64,000 nt of DNA from RGIG3178 sp942492795 (GTDB lineage Bacteria; Bacillota; Clostridia; Christensenellales; QAND01). Under the pieces are notes generated by a model, which was not told the DNA's origin, made no database searches, and saw only the letters and a program-made list of their open reading frames with translations. The stretch covers positions 682,001 to 746,000 of the forward strand of contig OW818639.1 in NCBI GenBank assembly GCA_942492795.1, written 5' to 3'. Positions 1 to 7,500 of the stretch are shown piece by piece. Every line of letters starts with the position of its first letter. The first letter of the stretch is position 1. The position numbers and the translations under genes are program-made.

Positions 1-1080
1 AAGGACACCCGAGACGTGTTTTTCTCGTTCCCGGTGGTGGTGGCGGGGGAGAAGGTTGGCATACTGCGCGTTCGCAAAAGCTATCTCGATTTGTATGAAC
101 AGGCGGAGGGCATCAAAAGCCTCATCCTGATCGTTTCCGTCACAATGTTCTTTGCGGCTTTTATATTCCTCACGCTGTTGAGCAACAATATATCGCGGCC
201 CATCCTTTCGCTCGCGCGTGCCACCAACCGCGTGGCGAACGGGCGGCGCGTGGTGCTCAAGCACAGCAACCGCAAGGATGAGATCGGCATGCTGATCGAC
301 AATTACAACGTTATGGTCAAGCGCATCGAAAGGCAGATACGCATCATCGAACGGGACAGGGACGAACTGGAGAAGCTCAACGCGCATCGGAAGGATTTTT
401 ACGACCAGCTGACGCATGAACTCAAGACGCCGCTGACCACCATCATGGGATATGCCGAGGTCATTGCGCAGAACGGGTTTTCCGACAAGGCATTTTTTGA
501 TATGGGGATGGATTACATCATCGGCGAGAGCAAACGCATGGAGGATATGGTGCGGAACCTTCTGGAATACAGCAAAGGCATATCCCATGTATCCGATAAG
601 CCGGAACGCGTCAATTTGAGCGAATTGTGCATACGCACGACGGAGGAGATGCAGATCAAGGCAGGACGGTATTCGTGCGAATGCATCGCGGACGTGGAGG
701 ATGATCTGTATGTATTCGGCATTGAAACGGCGCTCAAGCGCATGCTGCTGAATTTGATCGACAATGCGATCAAATACGGCAACAGCGGCGAGTGGATCTA
801 TGTACGGTTGATTGGGGAAAGGGGTCGGGCGAAACTGACGGTGGAAAACAAGGGAAAAACGCTGTCCCAGGAAGAACTGCACAAGCTGTTCATCCCGTTC
901 TACCAGTCCAGCGCCAATGAGATCACAGAAGCGGGAAGCGCGGGCCTTGGGCTTGCGATCGTTCGCAGCATCGTGGACGGACATCACGGGCAGGTATCCA
1001 TCGACAGCAAAAAGGGGCTGACGGTGGTTACGGTCTATCTGGAGCTCATCCGGGAAAGGGGCGCAAGCGTTGAAAATTAA
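1..1080 (+). CDS. Sensor histidine kinase (5' end outside window)
   Basis: C-terminal part of a membrane two-component histidine kinase. The frame is open from base 1, so the start lies upstream; the first GTG at 16 is internal. Visible in order: the end of an extracellular sensor region, a membrane helix at about residues 40-63, a HAMP linker, a coiled coil, an H-box (LTHELKTPL, His near residue 139) and a HATPase domain with N-box (NLIDNAIKYG) and G-box (GLGLAIV). It autophosphorylates on His and passes phosphate to a response regulator, presumably encoded upstream. The stop codon overlaps the start of the following lipoprotein gene, so the two are translationally coupled. The signal sensed is unknown. 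Confidence 0.9.
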   Translation, partial: KDTRDVFFSFPVVVAGEKVGILRVRKSYLDLYEQAEGIKSLILIVSVTMFFAAFIFLTLLSNNISRPILSLARATNRVANGRRVVLKHSNRKDEIGMLIDNYNVMVKRIERQIRIIERDRDELEKLNAHRKDFYDQLTHELKTPLTTIMGYAEVIAQNGFSDKAFFDMGMDYIIGESKRMEDMVRNLLEYSKGISHVSDKPERVNLSELCIRTTEEMQIKAGRYSCECIADVEDDLYVFGIETALKRMLLNLIDNAIKYGNSGEWIYVRLIGERGRAKLTVENKGKTLSQEELHKLFIPFYQSSANEITEAGSAGLGLAIVRSIVDGHHGQVSIDSKKGLTVVTVYLELIRERGASVEN

Positions 1081-2317
1081 ATCCGTGTGCGCGGCACTGC
1101 TGTGCGTTTTGTCCCTGCTTTTGACAAGCTGCCAGAAGAGCAGCATCCGCAACGTGGTGATGAAGCCCGATGCAAGCTCATCGCAGGCGGATCAGAACGC
1201 GCAGGACGGCACTTTAAAAGAGATACGTTCCTTCCCCGTAACAGCGACGGTTAACGGCGAGACGGTGAACATGCAAATTCATGGCTGGATGGACGCAACG
1301 CACCTTTGGTGTGAAACTTATGGCAACGGGATAACCGGGTACAGCACCGTGGATGACAGTTTCGGGTTTGTCAAAAAACTTTCGGGAACAGATTTCCAGT
1401 TGCTCCTGGGCATCTCGCCGGACGGCAGGTACGCTGTCGGCTTTGAAAAGGACACACAGAAGATGGGTTCGGCGCTGATCCTCTATGACAGCAAAACGGA
1501 ACAGACGACCCGTATTTTGCAGATGGGAACAACGATGTCTCTGCAAACCCAATCGGCTTGCTTCAGCCAGGACGGGCGGTATATGAGTTTTCTTGTCGCG
1601 CTTCCGGAAGCCGTAAACGATGCAGGGGCGTTTATGCGCCTGCAAATCATCGTCTATGATCTGGAGGATCACCTGATGCAGACATATGTCGCGGACATGA
1701 TGCGTTCTGTATATCCGAATGCTCTAGAGATAACCGAAGCGAAATCGTTGCATGATTTGAGCGGTTGGATGATCACCTCCAATGAAAAGGGACTGGTGAA
1801 TGCGATCTATATGCATTTGATAGAAGGAAAGGCAATTCCGCAGGCGATGGTTCCAACAGAAAATCGAAGGATCTACGATTTGCAGATGAGCAAACTGGTC
1901 GCGTCAGGCCGGGGGCTCGCGATGGGCAAAAGTTTGAGCATCAACCAAAGCTCTCATTGGTATGATAACGCGGCGATCATACAAACGTCCAACGGAAGGA
2001 TGCTGGCGGTGGATCTACGAAACGGCAACGGCCGCGTATTGGCTGAAAACCTCAGGAGCATGATCGTATCCTCCAACGGGAAGCGAGCGGCTTTTTACAG
2101 CGTTTCCAATGCAGGCGCGGAAATCTATACCGCACGCATCGAATTGGACAGCTCGGGCATGCCCACGCTTGAGAATATGCGCCTTGTCTATACGGGCAAA
2201 AGCATTGCGCTTTTGTTTTGGAACCAGGACGCGAGCAAATTTGTTCTGTATGAATCGGACGAAAAGAACAAAGCCTCGTACTACCGCGTGCTGACGCTCA
2301 ACACGGCTACGCAATGA
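1070..2317 (+). CDS. Lipoprotein with beta-propeller-like repeats
   Basis: Predicted lipoprotein of 415 residues on the outer face of the membrane. The N-terminus has a short basic stretch, a hydrophobic core and a lipobox (LLTSC, Cys near residue 21). The body contains several spaced motifs of the S-x-DGRY type (SPDGRY, SQDGRY, WNQDASKF) as in PD40/WD40-like or TolB-type propeller blades. The start is TTG at 1070, preceded by AAAGGGG, and overlaps the kinase gene by 11 bases. Such kinase-lipoprotein pairs often work together in envelope sensing, but that is inference. The specific function is not recognised. Confidence 0.75.
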   Translation: MKIKSVCAALLCVLSLLLTSCQKSSIRNVVMKPDASSSQADQNAQDGTLKEIRSFPVTATVNGETVNMQIHGWMDATHLWCETYGNGITGYSTVDDSFGFVKKLSGTDFQLLLGISPDGRYAVGFEKDTQKMGSALILYDSKTEQTTRILQMGTTMSLQTQSACFSQDGRYMSFLVALPEAVNDAGAFMRLQIIVYDLEDHLMQTYVADMMRSVYPNALEITEAKSLHDLSGWMITSNEKGLVNAIYMHLIEGKAIPQAMVPTENRRIYDLQMSKLVASGRGLAMGKSLSINQSSHWYDNAAIIQTSNGRMLAVDLRNGNGRVLAENLRSMIVSSNGKRAAFYSVSNAGAEIYTARIELDSSGMPTLENMRLVYTGKSIALLFWNQDASKFVLYESDEKNKASYYRVLTLNTATQ

Positions 2318-2497
2318 TCGGAAGTTTAGGGTATTCATCCTGCTGCCCAAAATATAGTATTTATTTCCTTGTTACATATAACAACTTGTTAACAACTTGA
2401 ACGTTTTTTCATAAACTCCGTCCTCTACGATGATATCGAAAATGTTTCCGCTGCGACACATCCCGAAAAAGTTCCGGATGATGCGGTCATCGGGGGG

Positions 2498-3334
2498 ATG
2501 CTATTGGCACGATATCGTTTTGTAAAGGGAAAATTGCCCAAGGTTGCGTTGCGAATGCTGGCAGTTGCCGCAGCCGTTGCGGCGCTTTGTGTCGGGTTTG
2601 GGATCATGCGCTCTGAAGCCGGACAAACGCTCGTTGAAATCAAGCCGACTAACAGTCTTGTCCATTCCAATAAGCCCGATGTTGCCGCCGGTGTTTCAGC
2701 CGATATCGTTACGCTCAACAATGCGGCGATCAGTCAACAAGGCGATCTTGTGATTGTCAGTAAAAAAAGGCTGTGGCCCAAAAACCATGATCCGTCCGAT
2801 TTGATCAACATCAAAGACTACAAGACGACATCCGCCTATGCGCTTAAGGACAATGCGATGCGTGCGGACAGATCGGCTGCCATGGCGCTGGATGTGATGC
2901 TCAAGGACGCCGGATTGGACGGCATCAGGAATATCGTCATCATGTCCAGCTACCGCGGCTATGAAAAGCAGCGCATCCTGTTTGAAGAGCGGGTGGAAGA
3001 ACTGCTGCCGCAGGCAGGCAATAGGCAAAACGCCGAATTGCAGGCCAACACTTCGATTGCGCGCCCCGGCGAGAGCGAGCATCATACCGGGTTGGCGTTT
3101 GACCTTTCGGTTGCGGGCATTGCGATGCAGCAATTCGGTGAAACGGCACAGGGACAATGGATCCGGGACAATTGCGCCGCATACGGATTCGTGCTTCGCT
3201 ATCTACCGCAAAAAGCGGCATTGACCGGCATTACCAGCGAACCCTGGCATATCCGCTATGTCGGCATCGACGCGGCACAGAAGATGGATGAAAAAAACTG
3301 GTGTCTTGAAGAGTATGTGATCAATATTCCGTAG
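2498..3334 (+). CDS. D-alanyl-D-alanine carboxypeptidase, VanY/M15B family
   Basis: Zinc peptidase that trims the terminal D-Ala from peptidoglycan stem peptides outside the membrane. The 278-residue protein has an N-terminal membrane anchor (about residues 17-37), then a VanY domain with SSYRGYEKQ, the zinc motif S-x-H-x-x-G-x-A-x-D (SEHHTGLAFD, about residues 193-202) and the EPWHIRYVG motif carrying the third zinc ligand. The ATG at 2498 follows GGGGGG almost directly. The frame stays open upstream to 2393 but has no ATG, GTG or TTG there, so 2498 is kept. About 180 bases separate it from the lipoprotein gene, so it may have its own promoter. Confidence 0.88.
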   Translation: MLLARYRFVKGKLPKVALRMLAVAAAVAALCVGFGIMRSEAGQTLVEIKPTNSLVHSNKPDVAAGVSADIVTLNNAAISQQGDLVIVSKKRLWPKNHDPSDLINIKDYKTTSAYALKDNAMRADRSAAMALDVMLKDAGLDGIRNIVIMSSYRGYEKQRILFEERVEELLPQAGNRQNAELQANTSIARPGESEHHTGLAFDLSVAGIAMQQFGETAQGQWIRDNCAAYGFVLRYLPQKAALTGITSEPWHIRYVGIDAAQKMDEKNWCLEEYVINIP

Positions 3335-3490
3335 TGCCGAAAAGAGGAAGCGGGATCCTGTGTTTACGACCGGACATGCGCGTATGAAAGCGTTTGTTTG
3401 CAAACGTGCAAACGGAAACTAAACACGCGGCGGAAAAGCACGATACATAGAGTGGACCGATCGATATAAAGAAAAGCTTCGGAGGCATGC

Positions 3491-3754
3491 ATGCTTAGTG
3501 TAAAAAATTACATGGAAGACGTCGTCGCAAGGCTTGTGGACCAGTATACCCGTGAAACGGACATATGCGAATGCGAAAAGTGCCGCATGGATGTGATGGC
3601 GTTGGCTTTAAACGACCTGCCTGCCGCCTATTGCGTCACCAAAAAAGGCGAGCTGTTTACGGCGCTGGACGCCGTTTATCTGCAAAATCAGATCAATGCG
3701 AAAATTGCCGTTTTGCGGGCGATGAACAAGGTCAAAGAGTATCCGCAGCACTGA
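3491..3754 (+). CDS. ComFB-family protein
   Basis: Small 87-residue cytoplasmic protein of the late-competence ComFB family. It shows the typical layout: an N-terminal helix, then a CECEKCRMDVMALALN segment, then short beta strands (YCVTKKGELF). Members in cyanobacteria have been reported as cyclic di-GMP receptors; in Bacillus the gene sits in the comF operon, but its role there is unclear. No comFA or comFC lies nearby here, so a role in competence should not be assumed. A good RBS (GGAGG, six bases before the ATG) supports the start. It is followed by a strong terminator and is probably monocistronic. Confidence 0.8.
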   Translation: MLSVKNYMEDVVARLVDQYTRETDICECEKCRMDVMALALNDLPAAYCVTKKGELFTALDAVYLQNQINAKIAVLRAMNKVKEYPQH

Positions 3755-3785
3755 TTTTGCAGAGGGATTTTCAAGCGGACGAAAA

Positions 3786-3821
3786 AACGCCGCGGCATGG
3801 TTTGCATGCCGCGGTGTTTTT
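3786..3821. terminator. Intrinsic terminator between comFB-like gene and pflA
   Basis: A ten-base-pair perfect stem (CCGCGGCATG, 3790-3799, with 3805-3814) and five-base loop, extended by weaker pairs and followed by a T run on the plus strand. A-rich flanking bases on the left give a T run for the minus strand too, so it can end both the ComFB gene and the convergent pfl operon. Confidence 0.85.
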
Positions 3822-3842
3822 ATGTGGAAGCCGGAGCCGCTG

Positions 3843-4556
3843 TCAGTGCGGAAGCGTCAGATAAGAAGCAAGACGCTGGATCTGCGCGTTTTCCATGGGC
3901 GGTGTATGCTCAAGCGGAAACGGGATGTCCATTTGCCGGTATTTTTCAACGCACAGCGCGTGAAACGGCAACAGCTCCACCTTTTGTATGCAAGCGAACG
4001 GTTTTAACAGCGCGTTGAGCGCACGGATGTTTTCCATGGTATCGTTCAGCCCCGGAACGATGACATGCCGTATCCAGGTGGCGATGTTGTTTTTGTCCAG
4101 CAATCGCAAAAAGAGAAGCGGTGTCTGCAGATCCGTGCCGCAGAGGCTCAGGTAGTGCGCGTCGTCGACTGCTTTGATATCCAACAGGCAAAGATCGGTA
4201 ACAGACAAAAGCCGATCCACATCGTCCTGCAGCGGTTGGCCGCTCGTGTCAAGGCAGGTGTGGATGCCGCTTTGACGGCAAAGCGCGAAAAGTTCGCAGA
4301 CGAAAGGCGACTGCAAAAGCGGTTCGCCGCCGGAGACCGTCACGCCGCCTGTTTTGCCAAAATACGGGCGGCAGCGAAGAATGCGCAAAAAAACCTCTTT
4401 GGCACTATACACCATGCCGCCGTCTTTTGCCCAGGTGTCCGGATTGTGGCAGTATTGGCAGCGAAGGTTACATCCCTGCAGGAACACGACGAATCGAAGC
4501 CCGGGGCCATCCACAGCGCCCATCGTTTGAAAGGAATGTATACGCGCGTCCATCAC
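3843..4556 (-). CDS. pflA: Pyruvate formate-lyase activating enzyme
   Basis: Radical SAM glycyl-radical activase of 237 residues. It uses S-adenosylmethionine and a [4Fe-4S] cluster to abstract hydrogen from the active-site glycine of PflB. The CxxxCxxC cluster motif is visible in GCNLRCQYCHNP (about residues 29-40), followed by the glycine-rich SAM-binding GGVTVSGGEPLLQ. Length matches the family. The start codon overlaps the pflB stop by four bases (ATGA), so the two are translationally coupled, and the pair is the classic pflBA operon. Its level should follow pflB control by the ZTP riboswitch upstream. Confidence 0.95.
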   Translation of the reverse strand: MMDARIHSFQTMGAVDGPGLRFVVFLQGCNLRCQYCHNPDTWAKDGGMVYSAKEVFLRILRCRPYFGKTGGVTVSGGEPLLQSPFVCELFALCRQSGIHTCLDTSGQPLQDDVDRLLSVTDLCLLDIKAVDDAHYLSLCGTDLQTPLLFLRLLDKNNIATWIRHVIVPGLNDTMENIRALNALLKPFACIQKVELLPFHALCVEKYRQMDIPFPLEHTPPMENAQIQRLASYLTLPH

Positions 4557-6787
4557 AGCGCCTCGTGGAACGTCCGTTCGATGACTTCCCGCTGCTGTTC
4601 CCGCGAAAGCTTGTGGAAATTGACGGCGTAGCCCGATACGCGGATGGTCAAATTCGGATGCATTTCGGGATGTTCAAAGGCCTCCAGCAGCGTTTCGCGG
4701 CTCAGTACATTGACGTTAAGGTGGTGGGCATCCTGTGCGAAATACCCGTCAAGGATATGCACCAGGTTTTCCGTACGCGCACCGTCCGTGCGCCCGAGCG
4801 CGCTAGGCGTGACCGAAAAGGTGTTGGAAATGCCGTCGCGGCAAGACGCATAGGGCAGCTTGGCAACGCTGTTGAGCGAAGCCAACGCTCCGTTATGTTC
4901 GCGGTTGTGCATCGGGTTGGCACCAGGGGCAAACGCTTCGCCTGCTTTGCGGCCGTCCGGTGTAGCGCCGGTGGATTTGCCGTACACGACATTGGAGGTG
5001 ATGGTCAGCACCGAGAGGGTGTGTATTGCGTTCTTATAGGCAGGTGTCTTACGAAGCTCGTGTGTCATATCCTCCAAGAGCTGCACGGCGATGGAATCGA
5101 CCCGGTCGTCGTCGTTGCCATAGAAGGGGAATGATCCTTCCGGTTGGTAATCGACGATGAAACCGTCCGCGTCGCGGATCGGCTTGACTTTCGCGTACCG
5201 GATCGCGCTTAGCGAATCGGCGATGACGGACAAGCCCGCCACGCCAAACGCCATGAACCGATCGACATCGGTGTCGTGCAATGCCATTTCGATCTTCTCA
5301 TAGGCATATTTGTCATGCATGTAGTGGATGACGTTCATCGTGTTTACATACAGCGAACACAGCCAGCTCCTGTACAAGGTCAACCGCTCCATCACCTGGT
5401 CGTAGCAAAGCACATCGCCCTGCATCGGCTCCATTTGCGGGCCAAGCCGCAGACCGGTCGTGCTGTCATACCCGCCGTTTATTGCCAGAAGCAGAAGTTT
5501 CGGCAGGTTGCAGCGCGCGCCGAAGAACTGCATCTGACGCCCTACCTTCATCGCGCTGACGCAGCAGGCGATCGCGTAATCGTCGCCATAGCTTCTGCGC
5601 ATGAGATCATCGTTTTCATATTGGATCGCGTCGGTATCGCACGACGCTTTGGCGCAGAATTCCTTGAATGCCTGCGGCAGATCCTCCGACCACAGCACCG
5701 TGAGGTTCGGCTCCGCCGAGACCCCGAGGTTATAGAGCGTATGGAGCATGCGGAACGAATTTTTGCTCACAAGCGGTATTCCGTTACAGCCGACGCCGCC
5801 AATGCTCTCGGTGATCCACAACGGGTCGCCGGCGAACAGTTCGTTGTATTCCGGCGTGCGAAGTTGACGAGCCATGCGAAGCTTGATGACAAAATCGTCC
5901 ATCAGTTCCTGCGCCTGCGATTCCGTCAAGGTTCCTTCCTTAAGGTCGCGCTCAAGATAGATATCCAAAAACGTGCTGGTCCGGCCAAGGCTCATCGCAG
6001 CCCCGTTCTGTTCCTTGATGGCAGCCAGATAGCCGAAATAAAGCCACTGGATGGCTTCACGGGCCGTTTGCGCCGGGTTTGAAATGTCAAATCCATACAT
6101 CTGCGCCATTTCCTTGAGCTTGTGCAGAAAGCTTATCTGCGAATAAAGCTCCTCACTAAGGCGGATGTTTTCCATATCCATCAGCAGTTTGCCCTTCTCC
6201 TTTTTATCGGCTTCCTTCTGCATGATCAGGAAATCCACGCCGTAGAGTGCGACACGGCGGTAATCCCCGATGATCCTGCCGCGCCCGTAGGAATCGGGCA
6301 AGCCGGTAATCAGGTGCGTGCGCCTTGCCTGGATCATTTCGTCGGTGTAAACCCGGAACACGCCGTCGTTGTGCGTGGTGCGGAATTGGAATTCATCTTC
6401 CACCTTCTGGCTTAGGGTAAACCCGTAGGCTTCGCAGGCCTGCCGCGTCATGCGGATGCCTCCGAACGGGTTGATGCCGCGAATCAGCGGCCGTGCGGTC
6501 TGGATGCCAACGATCAACTCCAGATCTTTGTCCAGATATCCCGGTTTATAATGCGTGAGCGAAGATACGGTATAGGTATCGATACCCAACACACCGCCCA
6601 GATCCTGTTCTATCGCAAACAGCCTGCTGGCTTTGCTCATCAACTTTTGCGTCCTCTGTGTCGGTCCCTGCAAAAACGAGGCGTCGCCCAAATAGGGCGA
6701 ATGGTTCTTTTGAATAAAATCGCGCACGTCGATCTGCTGCTGCCAGGGACCTTCCTCAAATCCGCGCCATGCGTATTCTTTTTCCAT
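4553..6787 (-). CDS. pflB: Formate acetyltransferase (pyruvate formate-lyase)
   Basis: Glycyl-radical enzyme converting pyruvate and CoA to acetyl-CoA and formate in anaerobic metabolism. The 744-residue protein has the catalytic Cys pair in IACCVSAM (about residues 408-409) and the C-terminal radical loop RVSGYAVNF (Gly near residue 719). A TTG start at 6793 is possible, but GGAGGA is only two bases from it and eight bases from the ATG at 6787, so 6787 is preferred. The leader is a ZTP riboswitch, tying formate production to the supply of 10-formyl-tetrahydrofolate for purine synthesis. pflA follows with a four-base overlap. Confidence 0.97.
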   Translation of the reverse strand: MEKEYAWRGFEEGPWQQQIDVRDFIQKNHSPYLGDASFLQGPTQRTQKLMSKASRLFAIEQDLGGVLGIDTYTVSSLTHYKPGYLDKDLELIVGIQTARPLIRGINPFGGIRMTRQACEAYGFTLSQKVEDEFQFRTTHNDGVFRVYTDEMIQARRTHLITGLPDSYGRGRIIGDYRRVALYGVDFLIMQKEADKKEKGKLLMDMENIRLSEELYSQISFLHKLKEMAQMYGFDISNPAQTAREAIQWLYFGYLAAIKEQNGAAMSLGRTSTFLDIYLERDLKEGTLTESQAQELMDDFVIKLRMARQLRTPEYNELFAGDPLWITESIGGVGCNGIPLVSKNSFRMLHTLYNLGVSAEPNLTVLWSEDLPQAFKEFCAKASCDTDAIQYENDDLMRRSYGDDYAIACCVSAMKVGRQMQFFGARCNLPKLLLLAINGGYDSTTGLRLGPQMEPMQGDVLCYDQVMERLTLYRSWLCSLYVNTMNVIHYMHDKYAYEKIEMALHDTDVDRFMAFGVAGLSVIADSLSAIRYAKVKPIRDADGFIVDYQPEGSFPFYGNDDDRVDSIAVQLLEDMTHELRKTPAYKNAIHTLSVLTITSNVVYGKSTGATPDGRKAGEAFAPGANPMHNREHNGALASLNSVAKLPYASCRDGISNTFSVTPSALGRTDGARTENLVHILDGYFAQDAHHLNVNVLSRETLLEAFEHPEMHPNLTIRVSGYAVNFHKLSREQQREVIERTFHEAL

Positions 6788-6813
6788 GAGCAATTCCTCC
6801 GTTTCTTTGGACT

Positions 6814-6908
6814 AAAAAAGGCAACCCCAAGTTAAGGTTGCCCAGACGGTCGGCTTTTTCCCTGTGCTTCTCCGTGGTTATCCACTTGACCGTCAGTCAC
6901 ACAGGTAC
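6814..6908 (-). promoter_or_regulatory. ZTP riboswitch (pfl motif) with terminator, pflB leader
   Basis: Read on the minus strand. P1 is CCUGUG (6905-6900) with CACAGG (6866-6861). Inside it is UGACUGACGG, close to the conserved GUGACUGGCG of the pfl motif, then hairpin GUGG-AUAA-CCAC (6884-6873) and GGAGAAGC. The second domain carries the conserved CCGUCUGGGC (compare CCGCCUGGGC). The GGGC of that motif is also the base of a terminator, GGCAACC...GGUUGCC followed by six U (6842-6814). This layout predicts that ligand (ZTP/ZMP) binding holds GGGC in the aptamer and prevents termination. The match to the known ZTP riboswitch class is by eye. Confidence 0.88.
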
Positions 6909-6977
6909 AAAATCAGTATGTGGCAGAAACCCCGTTTTGTCAAGCGGAAAACGCGAACATACGGGCACAGTTAGCTA

Positions 6978-7005
6978 TTGACAACTCGCAGGTTTTGCAT
7001 ATAAT
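6978..7005 (+). promoter_or_regulatory. Promoter for feoAB
   Basis: TTGACA (6978-6983), 16-base spacer, TATAAT (7000-7005). Both boxes are perfect consensus for a vegetative sigma factor. The predicted leader of about 65 bases contains an inverted repeat TTCGCC...GGCGAA (7019-7042) and the palindrome at 7046-7059. Confidence 0.75.
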
Positions 7006-7045
7006 AAGAAGTGTAAGGTTCGCCTATTATTTTTTTGGCGAAGAG

Positions 7046-7059
7046 TTAGCATATGCTAA
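7046..7059. promoter_or_regulatory. Palindrome TTAGCATATGCTAA, possible metal-regulator operator
   Basis: Perfect 14-base palindrome between the feo promoter and the feoA start. TTAG...CTAA half-sites are typical of DtxR/IdeR/MntR-type iron or manganese repressors, and a DtxR-family regulator is encoded at 39788-40162. Position downstream of the start site would allow roadblock repression. That this regulator binds here is inference. Confidence 0.5.
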
Positions 7060-7075
7060 TTATGGGGGAATTGAT

Positions 7076-7405
7076 ATGACGCTGAACCAATTGGGTGTCG
7101 GCCAATCGGCCGTGATCATGACCATCGGAGGGCAGGGCGTTTTGCGCAGGCGTCTTTTGGATATGGGGCTTACGCCCAAGACAAAAGTGATGATGCGCAA
7201 GGTGGCACCCTTGGGCGATCCGATGGAGCTGTATCTTCGCGGGTATGAACTCACGCTTCGGGCGCAGGAGGCAAAGCAGATCGAAATCGCTTTGTTGCAT
7301 CATGATAAAGAGCAGCCGTCAACGCCGGATACAGACAGCGAAATAAAACGGCACGGGCATCCTGTGGGACACCATGGGAAGCATCACAGAGACGCTGCGG
7401 AATAA
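7076..7405 (+). CDS. feoA: Ferrous iron transport protein A
   Basis: Small cytoplasmic SH3-like protein (109 residues) that partners with FeoB in Fe2+ uptake. The FeoA core spans about residues 1-80 (GVGQSAVI, RRRLLDMGLTP, YELTLRAQEAKQI). A C-terminal tail of about 30 residues is rich in histidine (HHDKEQP, HGHPVGHHGKHH), which is unusual for FeoA and could bind metal. The frame is open back to 6920, but the ATG at 7076 follows GGGGG with proper spacing and lies downstream of the promoter, so it is taken as the start. feoB follows after 95 bases. Confidence 0.92.
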   Translation: MTLNQLGVGQSAVIMTIGGQGVLRRRLLDMGLTPKTKVMMRKVAPLGDPMELYLRGYELTLRAQEAKQIEIALLHHDKEQPSTPDTDSEIKRHGHPVGHHGKHHRDAAE

Positions 7406-7500
7406 ATTCCGTTTGTTTCCATACAAACAGGATACGGCCATAGGCGGCTGCATATTTGTTACTATAAGAATTCAAGGCGGAATGGATAGGGGAGCAAAAG

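Noticed and set aside
2393..2497. In-frame extension upstream of the VanY start
   Set aside because: The frame is open and reads plausibly, but contains no ATG, GTG or TTG, so it cannot be translated from a standard start.
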